Source: SAR86 cluster bacterium AG-313-D11 | GTDB taxonomy: Bacteria; Pseudomonadota; Gammaproteobacteria; Magnimaribacterales; D2472 | Assembly: GCA_003284215.1 (NCBI GenBank) | Contig: QBVW01000003.1 | Location: 1-64,000, forward strand | Reading direction: 5' to 3' | DNA length: 64,000 bases | Shown here: piece after piece, positions 18,951 to 28,632 of the stretch | Layout: each line of letters opens with the position of its first letter | How positions within the stretch are numbered: the stretch's first letter is position 1 | Made by a program: the position numbers and the translations under genes | Notes under the pieces: model-generated | Told to the model about the DNA's origin: nothing | Seen by the model: the letters and a program-made list of their open reading frames with translations, nothing else | Database searches by the model: none

Positions 18951-20057
18951 ATGAATTTAAATTATTCTGATGAGCAGAACATGCTTAGAGAACAAGTTCT
19001 GAAGTTTTGCGAAACTAACTATGATTTTATAGATAGGGAGAAAATTCTAGATTCTCATTCTGGTTATAGCGAAGAAAACTGGAAACAGTTTGCAGAGCTT
19101 GGTTGGTTGGCAGTTCCATTTAAAGAAGATAACGGCGGCTTTAATTTTGGACCGGTTGAACTTACAGTATTATTTGAAGAATTTGGTAAAGCCCTTGTGG
19201 TAGAGCCTTATCTGAGTTCAGTAGTAATGAGCGGTACAGTTTTAGAAGGATCAAACCATCCACAAAAAACTTCAATCATTGAAAAAATTATTTCAGGAGA
19301 GCATCAAGTATCTGTTGCATATGCTGAACCTAATATTGGTTATAATTTTTTTCATTGCTTAAGTGCAGTATCTAAAAATGGCGATGGTTATATTTTAAAT
19401 GGCTCTAAGTCACTTGTCCTGAATGGGGGAAATGCAGATCAATTTATAGTCCTTGCGAATCATGAAAATTCTCCAATATTGGCTCTAATTGATGCTGGCA
19501 TAAAGGGTTTATCTGTTCAAAGCTTTAAGACTTTGGATGGACAAACATGCGGAGAATTAACCTTCGAAAACATTGCTCTTGATTCAGAATCAATTTTAGC
19601 TTCTGGAGATGATGCCAAGGCCTTGTTTAATAAAATGATAGATCTATCTATTCTATGTATTAGCGCAGAGGCTGTAGGCGCAATGACATCCTCATATATG
19701 AAAACAGTTCAATATACAAAAGAACGAGAACAGTTTGCTCAGCCTATTAGTAACTTCCAGGTTCTTCAGCATCGTATGGTTGATATGTTTATTGAAACGG
19801 AACTTACTAAATCTTTATTGATTAAGGCTACCCTGCAACTTGACTCAGATGATCCCGAGGCTGGAAACACTATATCAGCATTAAAAGTTCAAGTTGGTAA
19901 GGCTGGAAGATTAGTAGGTCAGCATGCAGTTCAGTTGCATGGTGGAATGGGAGTTAGTAATGAGATGTCTATTGGCCATTACTTAAAGAGATTTACAGCT
20001 ATTGATTCAATGTTTGGTAATACTCAACATCATATTAATAAATATCAAGCAAAGTAA
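18951..20057 (+). CDS. Acyl-CoA dehydrogenase family protein, small partner
   Basis: 368 residues. The N-terminal domain (WKQFAELGWLAVPFKEDNGGF), the middle domain (YAEPNIGYNFF, in place of the usual SEP..GSD) and the C-terminal domain (YTKEREQFAQPISNFQVLQHR, QLHGGMGVSNEMSIGHYLKR) are all recognisable. The usual EGT region reads FGNT, so the MCAD-type base is absent. It is probably the PimD/ChsE-like partner in a heteromer with the preceding 390-residue protein. Electrons would go to the ETF encoded about 10 kb upstream. Confidence 0.88.
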   Translation: MNLNYSDEQNMLREQVLKFCETNYDFIDREKILDSHSGYSEENWKQFAELGWLAVPFKEDNGGFNFGPVELTVLFEEFGKALVVEPYLSSVVMSGTVLEGSNHPQKTSIIEKIISGEHQVSVAYAEPNIGYNFFHCLSAVSKNGDGYILNGSKSLVLNGGNADQFIVLANHENSPILALIDAGIKGLSVQSFKTLDGQTCGELTFENIALDSESILASGDDAKALFNKMIDLSILCISAEAVGAMTSSYMKTVQYTKEREQFAQPISNFQVLQHRMVDMFIETELTKSLLIKATLQLDSDDPEAGNTISALKVQVGKAGRLVGQHAVQLHGGMGVSNEMSIGHYLKRFTAIDSMFGNTQHHINKYQAK

Positions 20058-20060
20058 CCA

Positions 20061-21557
20061 ATGACAGACCTTACTAAAAATCCTGATTTACGCTCTCGTG
20101 AAAAAATCGACGACTATTTCGGTGATTGGAAGTGGAGAGAGGGTTTGGCTGAACTTATGGTTCCGATTGTTGGGAGGCTTTATAGGCATGGTGTTCATAT
20201 TATGATTTATGGTCAGTCTCTCGTAAATAAATCTCCTATAGATATTATGCATGCACACAGATTTGTAAGGCAGATTGAAGAGAATGAATTAAGCGAACTT
20301 GAGACATACCCTTTGTTAGAAAGACTTAGTAAAATGGATTTAGGTGATTGCGAAGTCGATATAGGTGAACTTGCAATGAGATGTTCTTTTTTTCATGACT
20401 TGCCAACCAATCCAGATTCAATAAATGACTATCTGCATCATCAAATAAATGTTGATGAGATTACCTCGAGGCGCCCCAATCAGCCGCAAGATATTGTCCT
20501 TTATGGCTTTGGTAGGATTGGAAGGTTGATGGCAAGAATGCTTGCGCAAACAACAGGCCCTGGAAATTATTTTCGTCTAAAAGGTGTAGTTGTGAGGAAG
20601 ACAGGCGAAAATGACTTAATTAAACGTGCAAGTTTACTAAGAAGAGACTCTGTGCATGGAAGATTTGATGGAACAATCAGAGTTGATCTTGAGAATGAGC
20701 TTTTAGTCATTAATGGCAATCCGGTCAAATTTATTTATGCTGATTCACCATCGGATATTAATTATGCAGATCTCAATATTAATTCACCAATTGTGATTGA
20801 TAATACTGGTATATGGCGTGATGAAGAGGCCCTAGCTCAGCACTTAGCTTGTGGTGCCTCGAAAGTTATACTAACTGCACCTGCTAAAGGTGATATTAGG
20901 AATATAGTTTTTGGTGTTAATGATTCAGCTCTCCAGGAATCAGATAAAATAATTTCTGCAGCATCTTGCACAACCAATGCAATCGTGCCTGTGCTTAAAC
21001 TCATCAGTGATAATTATGGAATATCTAATGGTCATATTGAGACAGTTCACTCTTATACGAATGATCAAAATTTAATAGATAATTTTCATAAAGGAGATAG
21101 GAGGGGCAGAAGTGCTCCACTGAATATGGTTATTACTTCAACAGGTGCTGTAAAAGCAGTTGCTAAAGCTATTCCAGAGCTAAAAGATAAGTTAACAGGA
21201 AATGCAATCAGGGTTCCAACGCCAAATGTTAGTCTAGCTGTATTAGTTCTAAATCTAGATAACTCGGTTAAGAAAGATGAATTGAATGAATTTTTAAAAA
21301 CATCAGCTTTTACCAGCAAATATAGAGAAATTATCGGATACACTAATTCACCTGAGGCGGTCTCTACTGACTTTTATTCAAGCCCATATGCAACAATTAT
21401 TGACTCTCAGGCAACAATTGCTGATGGCAAACAAATCACCCTTTATTGCTGGTATGACAATGAGTATGGTTATACGAAACAAGTCCTTAATCTTACAAAA
21501 AAAGTCGCCTCTATTGAACTGCAAAGATTTCCTAAAGCAATTGAAGAATCAGTATAG
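20061..21557 (+). CDS. gap: Glyceraldehyde-3-phosphate dehydrogenase, long form
   Basis: 498 residues, about 160 longer than classical GAPDH. The NAD-binding start GFGRIGRLMARML begins near residue 150, and the catalytic Cys lies in SAASCTTNAI (about residue 303); the C-terminal WYDNEYGYTKQVL is typical. The long N-terminal extension is helical and also occurs in the Pseudomonas GAPDH encoded next to mfd. It interconverts glyceraldehyde-3-phosphate and 1,3-bisphosphoglycerate. The direction in vivo is unknown, but with isocitrate lyase present a gluconeogenic role is reasonable. Confidence 0.93.
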   Translation: MTDLTKNPDLRSREKIDDYFGDWKWREGLAELMVPIVGRLYRHGVHIMIYGQSLVNKSPIDIMHAHRFVRQIEENELSELETYPLLERLSKMDLGDCEVDIGELAMRCSFFHDLPTNPDSINDYLHHQINVDEITSRRPNQPQDIVLYGFGRIGRLMARMLAQTTGPGNYFRLKGVVVRKTGENDLIKRASLLRRDSVHGRFDGTIRVDLENELLVINGNPVKFIYADSPSDINYADLNINSPIVIDNTGIWRDEEALAQHLACGASKVILTAPAKGDIRNIVFGVNDSALQESDKIISAASCTTNAIVPVLKLISDNYGISNGHIETVHSYTNDQNLIDNFHKGDRRGRSAPLNMVITSTGAVKAVAKAIPELKDKLTGNAIRVPTPNVSLAVLVLNLDNSVKKDELNEFLKTSAFTSKYREIIGYTNSPEAVSTDFYSSPYATIIDSQATIADGKQITLYCWYDNEYGYTKQVLNLTKKVASIELQRFPKAIEESV

Positions 21558-21577
21558 AAACAGCTGATATTTCCATT

Positions 21578-21583
21578 TATAAT
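21578..21583 (+). promoter_or_regulatory. Probable -10 element of the nqr operon
   Basis: A perfect TATAAT in the 52-base gap between gap and nqrA. A start near 21590 leaves about 20 bases to the GTG start of nqrA, with AAGGG (21601-21605) as ribosome site. No good -35 lies at the right distance, so strength and independence from the gap transcript are uncertain. Confidence 0.45.
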
Positions 21584-21609
21584 GCACCCATCTTTTACTG
21601 AAGGGTATA

Positions 21610-22929
21610 GTGATTAAAACCAAAAAAGGCTTAGATTTACCAATTTCTGGATCTCCATCGGGGGATATAGACTCATCTACTGCAATAAACTCAGTTGCAG
21701 TGCTTGGTGCTGATTATGTTGGCCTTAAGCCAACAATGATGGTTGATGAAGGTGACACAGTTCGTTCAGGCCAAAAATTATTTGAAAACAAAAAAAATCC
21801 AGGAACCTATATTACAGCTCACTCTTCAGGTATTGTTAAGTCCATAAATAGAGGTGACAAACGAAGATTCTTATCTCTCATTATTGAAACTGATGATTCT
21901 ATAGAACCAATGAATTTCAGCACTGAAGATTCCTCAAATTCTATTAATTTTTTGATTGAAAGCGGATCACTTTCATATTTTCGTACCAGGCCTTATAACA
22001 GAATGCCCGATCCAAAAGATTTACCATCAGCGATTTTTATTAACGCTTGTGATACAAATCCTCTTGCCATAGATCCACATGAATTAATTAAATTAGATCA
22101 AGATCATTTTAATAGGGGTCTTGAATTTATCAGAGACATCAATGACAGCATTAAGACGTTTTGTTCTTATCAAAATGCTGATTTTAATCAATCAGTAGAT
22201 GGGATTAGCTATAACCAATTTGAGGGCCCGCATCCAGCAGGATTGGTGGGAACACATATACATTTTCTTTATCCGGTGGGTCAAAACAGATCAGCTTGGT
22301 CAATTTCGTGGCAGGAAGTCATTTCCTTAGGATATCTCCTTGAAACCAATTGCTTACGTGCTGAAAAGCATATATCTATTGGCGGTCCGAATGTCCATGA
22401 TCCAAAGATTTTAAAATTAAGATATGGTTCTAATCTCACCGAAGTAACTGCAGGAAAAATATCTGAGAACTCTAGAGTTATTTCAGGCTCAATTCTAAAT
22501 GGGCATACTGGAGAGAATGTAATGAACTATTTAGGTTCATTTGATAATCAGGTTTCAGTATTGCCTGATGAGACAAATGATATTTTATTTAACTGGGCGA
22601 TGCCTGGTACCAAGCTACATTCTAAGCTACCTGCCTTTCTTTCAAGCTGGTTAAAGCCTAAAGAATTTAATTTTAATGTCTCGATGAATGGTGGGAATAG
22701 AGCAATTGTTCCAATCTCCTCTTACCAGGAAATCATGCCCTTGAATATTTTAACTACTCAATTGCTAAAGTGTTTAGTTACACTTGATATTGAGCTTGGG
22801 GAAAAATTAGGTGTATTAGAGTTAGCTCCAGAAGATTTAGCCTTAGCAAGTTATGTGTGTCCAAGTAAGTATGACTATCAATCAATTCTCGATTCTAATT
22901 TAGATAAAATGTATGAGGAATTCAAATGA
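21610..22929 (+). CDS. nqrA: Na+-translocating NADH-quinone reductase subunit A
   Basis: 439 residues (Vibrio about 446). It is the cytoplasmic subunit of the sodium-pumping NADH:quinone oxidoreductase. Its N-terminal MIKTKKGLDLPISGSP and the HPAGLVGTHIHFLYPVG segment are diagnostic. It starts with GTG at 21610 after an AAGGG ribosome site. First gene of nqrABCDEF-apbE-nqrM, overlapping nqrB by 4 bases. Confidence 0.97.
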   Translation: MIKTKKGLDLPISGSPSGDIDSSTAINSVAVLGADYVGLKPTMMVDEGDTVRSGQKLFENKKNPGTYITAHSSGIVKSINRGDKRRFLSLIIETDDSIEPMNFSTEDSSNSINFLIESGSLSYFRTRPYNRMPDPKDLPSAIFINACDTNPLAIDPHELIKLDQDHFNRGLEFIRDINDSIKTFCSYQNADFNQSVDGISYNQFEGPHPAGLVGTHIHFLYPVGQNRSAWSISWQEVISLGYLLETNCLRAEKHISIGGPNVHDPKILKLRYGSNLTEVTAGKISENSRVISGSILNGHTGENVMNYLGSFDNQVSVLPDETNDILFNWAMPGTKLHSKLPAFLSSWLKPKEFNFNVSMNGGNRAIVPISSYQEIMPLNILTTQLLKCLVTLDIELGEKLGVLELAPEDLALASYVCPSKYDYQSILDSNLDKMYEEFK

Positions 22930-24161
22930 AAGCTTGGCTTAGATCAATTAATGAGAGCATTAAGCCTAAGTTTATGCATGGAGGCGCTCAAGCTAAATGG
23001 TTTCCTATTTATGATGCTATTGAAAACTTTATTTTCTCCTCAACAAACAAAACAACTAATCCAATTCATGTAAGAGACTCGATCGATATACAAAGAATCA
23101 TGGTAATAGTTTGGTTAGCTGCGTTTCCTGCAATGTTTTTTGGAATGTACAATATTGGCAACCAAACTCTAGATTACTTAACGCTAGTAGGTTCCGCAAA
23201 TACAAATGATTGGCATCATGTATTAATTAATTTAGTTGGTTACTCTAATGATAGTTTTATAACAAAAATGTGGATTGGAGCTGTGTATTTTGTTCCCATC
23301 TACGCTGTTACATTTGCTGTTGGCATCCTATGGGAAATTCTTTTCGCTGTGGTGCGTAAGCATGAAATTAATGAAGGCTTATTTGTTTCATCAATCTTAT
23401 TTGCCTTAAGCTGTCCGCCAGATTTACCACTGTGGCAAGCTGCAATGGGCATAACTTTTGGAATTGTTATTGGTAAGGAAGTCTTTGGCGGTACAGGTAA
23501 AAATTTTTTAAATCCAGCGCTAACTGGTAGAGCATTTTTATATTTTGCTTATCCCTCGCAACTATCAGGCGATAAAGTATGGATTGCTGGACTTTCTGAT
23601 ACTGGTATTACTCCTGAGGGATTTAGTGGAGCAACACCACTCGGTTATGCTGCCGAAGATGGTTTGCAAGGCTTGAGTGATAATTTTTCTTGGTTTGATG
23701 CCCTGATTGGTAATATTCCTGGGTCTGTTGGTGAAACTTCTGTTATTGCCATAGGTATAGCCGCTGTAATACTTTTAGCAACAGGAGTTGCTTCATATAG
23801 GATTATCTTAGGTACTTTTATAGGGATGATAGTTATGTCCTCAATTCTAAATATTGTTGGGTCAGATACTAATCCAATGTTTCAAGTTCCATGGTATTGG
23901 CATTTTGTAATAGGTAGTTTCGCATTTGGATTAGTCTTCATGGCAACTGAACCAGTTTCAGGCTCAGGAACTAATGCTGGGCGATGGATTTACGGGGCTT
24001 TGATTGGTGTCACCGTAGTATTAATTCGAGTCATTAATCCTGCTTTTCCTGAAGGCATGATGTTAGCAATTTTATTTGCTAATCTATTTGCTCCTGTAAT
24101 AGATCATATGGTTGTATCTAATAATATTGCAAAACGTAAGAGGGCTCTCTCATATGAATGA
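22926..24161 (+). CDS. nqrB: Na+-translocating NADH-quinone reductase subunit B
   Basis: 411 residues, an integral membrane subunit with about ten helices that carries riboflavin and a covalently bound FMN. The FMN-attachment Thr lies in GFSGATPLG. The cytoplasmic N-terminal segment (KPKFMHGGAQAKWFPIYDAIENF) is typical. It is central to sodium translocation. It overlaps both nqrA (ATGA) and nqrC. Confidence 0.97.
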   Translation: MKAWLRSINESIKPKFMHGGAQAKWFPIYDAIENFIFSSTNKTTNPIHVRDSIDIQRIMVIVWLAAFPAMFFGMYNIGNQTLDYLTLVGSANTNDWHHVLINLVGYSNDSFITKMWIGAVYFVPIYAVTFAVGILWEILFAVVRKHEINEGLFVSSILFALSCPPDLPLWQAAMGITFGIVIGKEVFGGTGKNFLNPALTGRAFLYFAYPSQLSGDKVWIAGLSDTGITPEGFSGATPLGYAAEDGLQGLSDNFSWFDALIGNIPGSVGETSVIAIGIAAVILLATGVASYRIILGTFIGMIVMSSILNIVGSDTNPMFQVPWYWHFVIGSFAFGLVFMATEPVSGSGTNAGRWIYGALIGVTVVLIRVINPAFPEGMMLAILFANLFAPVIDHMVVSNNIAKRKRALSYE

Positions 24162-24927
24162 TTCAGTTTTAAAAACACTAACAGTTTCATTTTTAGTTTG
24201 TTTATTTTGCTCGCTAGTTGTTTCATATGCAGCTGTGAGCCTAAGAGATATGCAAAATCTAAATAAGCTCAATGACCAAAGAATTAAGATTCTTAAAACA
24301 GCTGCGATTTATAATCCAGAGGAATCTATTGCATCTCAATTTACTCGTCTTACACCTAAATTTGTAGACTTTAGCACCGGTGATCTTTTAGATTCATATG
24401 GCGAATATGACTTAAATACCTATGATCCAGTATATTTTTCTAAACAGCCCGATCATTCAACTCCAATACCTGCATCTAAAGATATAGCAATTGTAAAAAA
24501 CCATGAAAATATTGGAAAAATATATTTACTTAAAGATTCCTCTAGTAACCTTGAGAAAATTATCCTTCCAATAAGGGGCTATGGGCTGTGGGGTACTTTA
24601 TTTGGCTATATTGCTATTGATAAAGATTTAAATACGATTAAGGGCCTTGAATTTTATGCCCATAAAGAAACACCCGGTTTAGGCGCGGAAGTTGATAATC
24701 CAAAATGGAAGTCACTATGGGATGGTAAATCTATCTACAAAGATGGCGAAGTGGAAATTGAAGTAATAAAAGGAAAAGTTGATCCATCAAACCAGATGGC
24801 GTCTTATCAAGTGGATGGGCTTTCAGGCGCGACTTTAACCAGTCGAGGCGTTACAAACATGTTGGTTTACTGGTTTGGTGAAAGTGGTTATAAAGAAACA
24901 TTAAAGAATATTAATTATGACAGTTAA
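24154..24927 (+). CDS. nqrC: Na+-translocating NADH-quinone reductase subunit C
   Basis: 257 residues from the ATG at 24154. The frame stays open to an ATG at 24112, but the sequence from 24154 ([19 protein letters not shown]) is the conserved NqrC start and gives the usual 8-base overlap with nqrB. One N-terminal membrane helix is followed by a periplasmic FMN domain. The covalent flavin Thr is in [10 protein letters not shown], the site modified by ApbE, encoded downstream. Confidence 0.95.
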   Translation: MNDSVLKTLTVSFLVCLFCSLVVSYAAVSLRDMQNLNKLNDQRIKILKTAAIYNPEESIASQFTRLTPKFVDFSTGDLLDSYGEYDLNTYDPVYFSKQPDHSTPIPASKDIAIVKNHENIGKIYLLKDSSSNLEKIILPIRGYGLWGTLFGYIAIDKDLNTIKGLEFYAHKETPGLGAEVDNPKWKSLWDGKSIYKDGEVEIEVIKGKVDPSNQMASYQVDGLSGATLTSRGVTNMLVYWFGESGYKETLKNINYDS

Positions 24928-25603
24928 GCAATACAAAGAGGTTCTTGCTAAGCCATTACTTGAAGAAAACCCAATTACACTCCAGATACTTGGAATATGT
25001 TCAGCATTGGCTGTGACGAGTAATCTTTCTGTCACTCTAGTGATGTGTGTCGCGCTGACAAGCGTTGTTTCGTTTTCTAATTTATTCATTTCTATCATTA
25101 GAAATTACATTCCAAGCAGCGTTAGAATTATAGTTCAAATGACTATCATTGCATCTCTAGTGATAGTTGTAGATGAGTTACTTAAGGCTTATGACTATGA
25201 GACTAGCAAGAAACTATCAGTTTTTGTTGGCCTAATTATTACTAATTGCATTGTTATGGGTAGGGCAGAGGCATTTGCCATGAAAGAGAAGCCATTTATT
25301 AGTTTTTTAGATGGTTTAGGTAATGGCCTTGGATATAGCATTATTTTAATTGCAGTAGCCATTGTAAGAGAATTATTTGGTGCTGGAACTCTCATGGGTT
25401 ATGAAATTTTACCCTTAGTTTCTAATGGTGGCTGGTATCCTGCTAACAATCTTTTATTGCTTCCTCCGAGCTCATTTATCCTAATAGGATTGATGATTTG
25501 GGCTATTAGAGCCTATAAGACTGATCAAATTGAACCCAATGAATATAAACTGTCTGGACATGCAACAGCTCCAGATACATCTAAAAGAGAAGTAAATGTT
25601 TGA
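24917..25603 (+). CDS. nqrD: Na+-translocating NADH-quinone reductase subunit D
   Basis: 228 residues, about six membrane helices. NqrD and NqrE form the pseudosymmetric pair that carries the intramembrane Fe-S cluster. Typical sequences are [28 protein letters not shown] (with the Cys ligand region) and [10 protein letters not shown]. It overlaps nqrC by 11 bases and nqrE by 8. The ATG at 24917 is conserved in position. Confidence 0.96.
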   Translation: MTVKQYKEVLAKPLLEENPITLQILGICSALAVTSNLSVTLVMCVALTSVVSFSNLFISIIRNYIPSSVRIIVQMTIIASLVIVVDELLKAYDYETSKKLSVFVGLIITNCIVMGRAEAFAMKEKPFISFLDGLGNGLGYSIILIAVAIVRELFGAGTLMGYEILPLVSNGGWYPANNLLLLPPSSFILIGLMIWAIRAYKTDQIEPNEYKLSGHATAPDTSKREVNV

Positions 25604-26207
25604 GCATTATCTTAGTATCTTTATTACGACTGTTTTCATAGAAAATATTGCTCTGTCTGTTTTCCTAGGTATGTGCACATTCATAGCTATATCAAAAAAA
25701 ATAGATGCTGCTTTTGGTCTAGGCGTAGCTGTAATAGTAGTTTGTTTAATAACAGTTCCATTAAATAACCTTATTTATAATTCAATATTAAAAGAAGGAG
25801 CGCTTGCATGGGCAGGTCTCCCTGAAGCAAATCTAGAGTTCGTTGGTTTAATTAGTTACATTGGTGTAATTGCAGCAGCTGTTCAAATATTAGAAATGTT
25901 TTTAGATAGATTCGTACCTGCACTTTATAATGCTCTAGGTGTATTTTTACCCCTAATCACAGTTAATTGTGCAATTCTTGGTGCCTCACTATTCATGATC
26001 GAAAAAGACCTGAAATTTGGTGAAAGCGTCGTATATGGTCTTGGTGCTGGTGTTGGTTGGGCAATGGCTATTGTTGTTTTAGCTGGTATCAGGGAAAAGT
26101 TAAAATATTCAGATATACCAGAAGGATTGCAAGGTCTAGGTGTTACATTTTTGATTGTAGGATTAATGAGTTTTGGATTTATGTCATTTGGTGGGATATC
26201 TCTTTAA
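25596..26207 (+). CDS. nqrE: Na+-translocating NADH-quinone reductase subunit E
   Basis: 203 residues, six membrane helices, homologous to NqrD but inverted. [22 protein letters not shown] and the [15 protein letters not shown] segment (with the cluster Cys) are characteristic. It overlaps nqrD by 8 bases. A 31-base gap then separates it from nqrF. Confidence 0.97.
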   Translation: MFEHYLSIFITTVFIENIALSVFLGMCTFIAISKKIDAAFGLGVAVIVVCLITVPLNNLIYNSILKEGALAWAGLPEANLEFVGLISYIGVIAAAVQILEMFLDRFVPALYNALGVFLPLITVNCAILGASLFMIEKDLKFGESVVYGLGAGVGWAMAIVVLAGIREKLKYSDIPEGLQGLGVTFLIVGLMSFGFMSFGGISL

Positions 26208-26238
26208 AAAAAAATATTAATAACTATATAAGGTACTT

Positions 26239-27471
26239 ATGCAAATTGATTTATTTTTAGGCGTCATATCTTTTACTGGAGTTGTTCTTCTTCTGGTTGG
26301 CATTATTATTGCTGCAAGAAGTCAATTAGTTAGTTCTGGTGATGTCTCAATTGAGATTAATGGAGATTCGTCTAATCCAATCATAGTTCCATCAGGTAAT
26401 AAGTTACTGCAAACTCTAGCTGAAAATAAAATTTTTCTTTCATCTGCTTGTGGAGGTGGCGGCACTTGTAGCCAATGCAAATGCCAAATATCTGACGGTG
26501 GCGGTTCAATATTACCGACTGAAGAGTCTCATTTTAATTCAAAAGAAAAAAAAGATGGATGGAGATTATCTTGTCAGGTAGCTGTTAAAAATGATATGAA
26601 GATTAATATTCCAGAAGAAGTTTTTGGAGTTAAAGAATGGGAGTGTGAAGTAATTTCTAACGATAATGTAGCAACCTTTATAAAAGAACTAGTTTTAAAA
26701 TTACCAGACGGCGAAGATGTGAATTTTAAAGCCGGAGGATATGTGCAGCTAGAAGCACCTGCTTATAAAGATTTAACATACAAATCATTTGATGTGGCTG
26801 AAGAATATAGGGAAGATTGGGACAAATTTAAAATCTGGGATAACGTAGCTAATAATTCTGAATCAATCATAAGAGCATATTCGATGGCTAATTACCCAGG
26901 TGAAAAAGGGGTTCTAAAGTTTAATATTAGAGTTGCCAGTCCTCCACCAGGCTCATCTGATATACCACCTGGTCTTATGTCATCCTGGACGTTTAATCTT
27001 AAGCCTGGAGATAAAGTTAGAGTGTTTGGACCATTCGGTGAGTTTTTTGCAAAGAAAACACCTGCAGAAATGGTTTTCATTGGTGGTGGAGCCGGTATGG
27101 CTCCTATGCGAGCTCATATTTTTGATCAATTATTAAGAATTAATAGTGAAAGAAAAATATCGTTTTGGTATGGCGCTAGGAGTTTGAAGGAAATGTTTTA
27201 TGTTGATGATTTCGATAAATTAGCGGAAACAAATGAAAATTTTGACTGGCATGTTGCACTCTCCGATCCACAGCCAGAAGATGACTGGGATGGCCTAACA
27301 GGCTTTATTCACCAAGTGATTTTTGAGAACTATCTAAAATCTCACAAAGCTCCAGAAGATTGTGAATTTTATATGTGTGGTCCACCGATGATGAATAAAG
27401 CATGTATTGATATGTTGATTAATCTTGGAGTGGAGCCTGAAAATATCATGTTGGATGATTTTGGTGGTTAA
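26239..27471 (+). CDS. nqrF: Na+-translocating NADH-quinone reductase subunit F
   Basis: 410 residues, the NADH-oxidising subunit. An N-terminal membrane helix is followed by a 2Fe-2S ferredoxin domain ([14 protein letters not shown] and a later LSCQV), an FAD domain ([10 protein letters not shown]) and an NADH domain ([26 protein letters not shown]). Electrons pass NADH to FAD to 2Fe-2S and then to the membrane flavins. The last residues LDDFGG are typical. Confidence 0.97.
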   Translation: MQIDLFLGVISFTGVVLLLVGIIIAARSQLVSSGDVSIEINGDSSNPIIVPSGNKLLQTLAENKIFLSSACGGGGTCSQCKCQISDGGGSILPTEESHFNSKEKKDGWRLSCQVAVKNDMKINIPEEVFGVKEWECEVISNDNVATFIKELVLKLPDGEDVNFKAGGYVQLEAPAYKDLTYKSFDVAEEYREDWDKFKIWDNVANNSESIIRAYSMANYPGEKGVLKFNIRVASPPPGSSDIPPGLMSSWTFNLKPGDKVRVFGPFGEFFAKKTPAEMVFIGGGAGMAPMRAHIFDQLLRINSERKISFWYGARSLKEMFYVDDFDKLAETNENFDWHVALSDPQPEDDWDGLTGFIHQVIFENYLKSHKAPEDCEFYMCGPPMMNKACIDMLINLGVEPENIMLDDFGG

Positions 27472-27479
27472 TTAACTTT

Positions 27480-28460
27480 TTGAATCGACTAACTGCATCC
27501 AAATTAATTGCTCTTGTTATTGGGCTAATCTGCATTCTCTTTGCATATAACTACAACAAATCTGCTACATATAAAATTTCTGGATCAATATATGGAACTT
27601 ATTGGCAATTAGTTTCAACAGAATATATTTCTGACTCACTAATAAAATCAATTAAAGGTGAACTTTCTCGAATTGATTTAATAGCATCTAATTATAAAGA
27701 AAACTCTGAGTTATCAAATATTAATAAAGCACCAATAAATCAAAAAATTTTGATTTCATCTGATATGTATTCTTTATTAAGTTTTGCCGAAAGTCTCTTT
27801 AAAATCACTGATGGTTTTTATGATATTACTCTCGGCTCATTGGTTATTAAAAATGGTTTTGGTCCAGACTATGCAATGATTGACAACACTCTTCCAGTTT
27901 CTTTAAAAAGGTTTAAGTTAATTTCCAATAATACTGTTATTAAAAATGATAATTTTCAATTCGATTTATCATCTATAGCTAAAGGCTATGCTGCAGATAA
28001 AATAGCTCAGTTGCTTACAGAATCTAATAAAAAAAATTATTTACTTGATATTGGAGGTGAAGTTATAACCAATGGATCTAAGCATGGCGTTCCTTGGTTA
28101 ATTGGTATTCAAGATCCGTCATCCATACAAAATCAATCAATTTTTGAAATTTCTAGTTCAGATTTTTTAGCTATTGCAACATCTGGTGAGTATAGAAACC
28201 AAAAAATAAATAATAATGGTGAGATTATTAGCCATACATTTGTGCCTCAAACTAAATTGTCCATTCCAGACAAGTCTTACTCAGTAACAGTTGCCTCTGA
28301 AGAATCTTCAATGATTGCAGATGCCTGGGCTACAGCATTGAATGTGCTTGGTCCAGAGAAGGGCATAAGAATTGCAAATGATCATAAAGTTGCAGTTATG
28401 TATATAATGCAAAAAGACAATAATGTCATTAAGTCTAAATCGTGGAATTATAGTGATTGA
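27480..28460 (+). CDS. apbE: FAD:protein FMN transferase
   Basis: 326 residues with an N-terminal signal/anchor helix (KLIALVIGLICILFAY). ApbE attaches FMN covalently to Thr in periplasm-facing SGAT motifs, here NqrB and NqrC of the same operon. Family segments: DLSSIAKGYAADKIAQLL, YLLDIGGEVITNG, and SYSVTVASEESSMIADAWATALNVLG. The start is TTG at 27480; no ATG gives the complete signal helix. It overlaps nqrM. Confidence 0.92.
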   Translation: MNRLTASKLIALVIGLICILFAYNYNKSATYKISGSIYGTYWQLVSTEYISDSLIKSIKGELSRIDLIASNYKENSELSNINKAPINQKILISSDMYSLLSFAESLFKITDGFYDITLGSLVIKNGFGPDYAMIDNTLPVSLKRFKLISNNTVIKNDNFQFDLSSIAKGYAADKIAQLLTESNKKNYLLDIGGEVITNGSKHGVPWLIGIQDPSSIQNQSIFEISSSDFLAIATSGEYRNQKINNNGEIISHTFVPQTKLSIPDKSYSVTVASEESSMIADAWATALNVLGPEKGIRIANDHKVAVMYIMQKDNNVIKSKSWNYSD

Positions 28461-28632
28461 ATTTCTAACAGTCTTTTTATTAATAACTATTTCTTTTGCA
28501 GCTATTGCAATTGGAGTTATATTCAAAAATAAACCTATTTCAGGGAGTTGTGGGGGTATGGCAAATTTAGAGGATGGTGCACCCTGCAAAGTTTGCGGGC
28601 GCACCACCATAGGGGATTGTGAAACTAGTTAA
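28453..28632 (+). CDS. nqrM: NQR maturation factor NqrM
   Basis: 59 residues from a GTG at 28453 with GGA eight bases before; an ATG 30 bases upstream is the alternative. One membrane helix is followed by GVIFKNKPISGSCGGM and a four-Cys tail (CGG, C..C and DC), the DUF539/NqrM pattern. NqrM is needed to insert the Fe in the NqrD/NqrE cluster. It overlaps apbE by 8 bases and shares its last 4 bases with the convergent aceA stop. Confidence 0.88.
   Translation: MIEFLTVFLLITISFAAIAIGVIFKNKPISGSCGGMANLEDGAPCKVCGRTTIGDCETS

Noticed and set aside
24112-24153. Longer NqrC N-terminus starting at 24112
   Set aside because: The added 14 residues read nqrB sequence out of frame; the NqrC family begins at the ATG at 24154.
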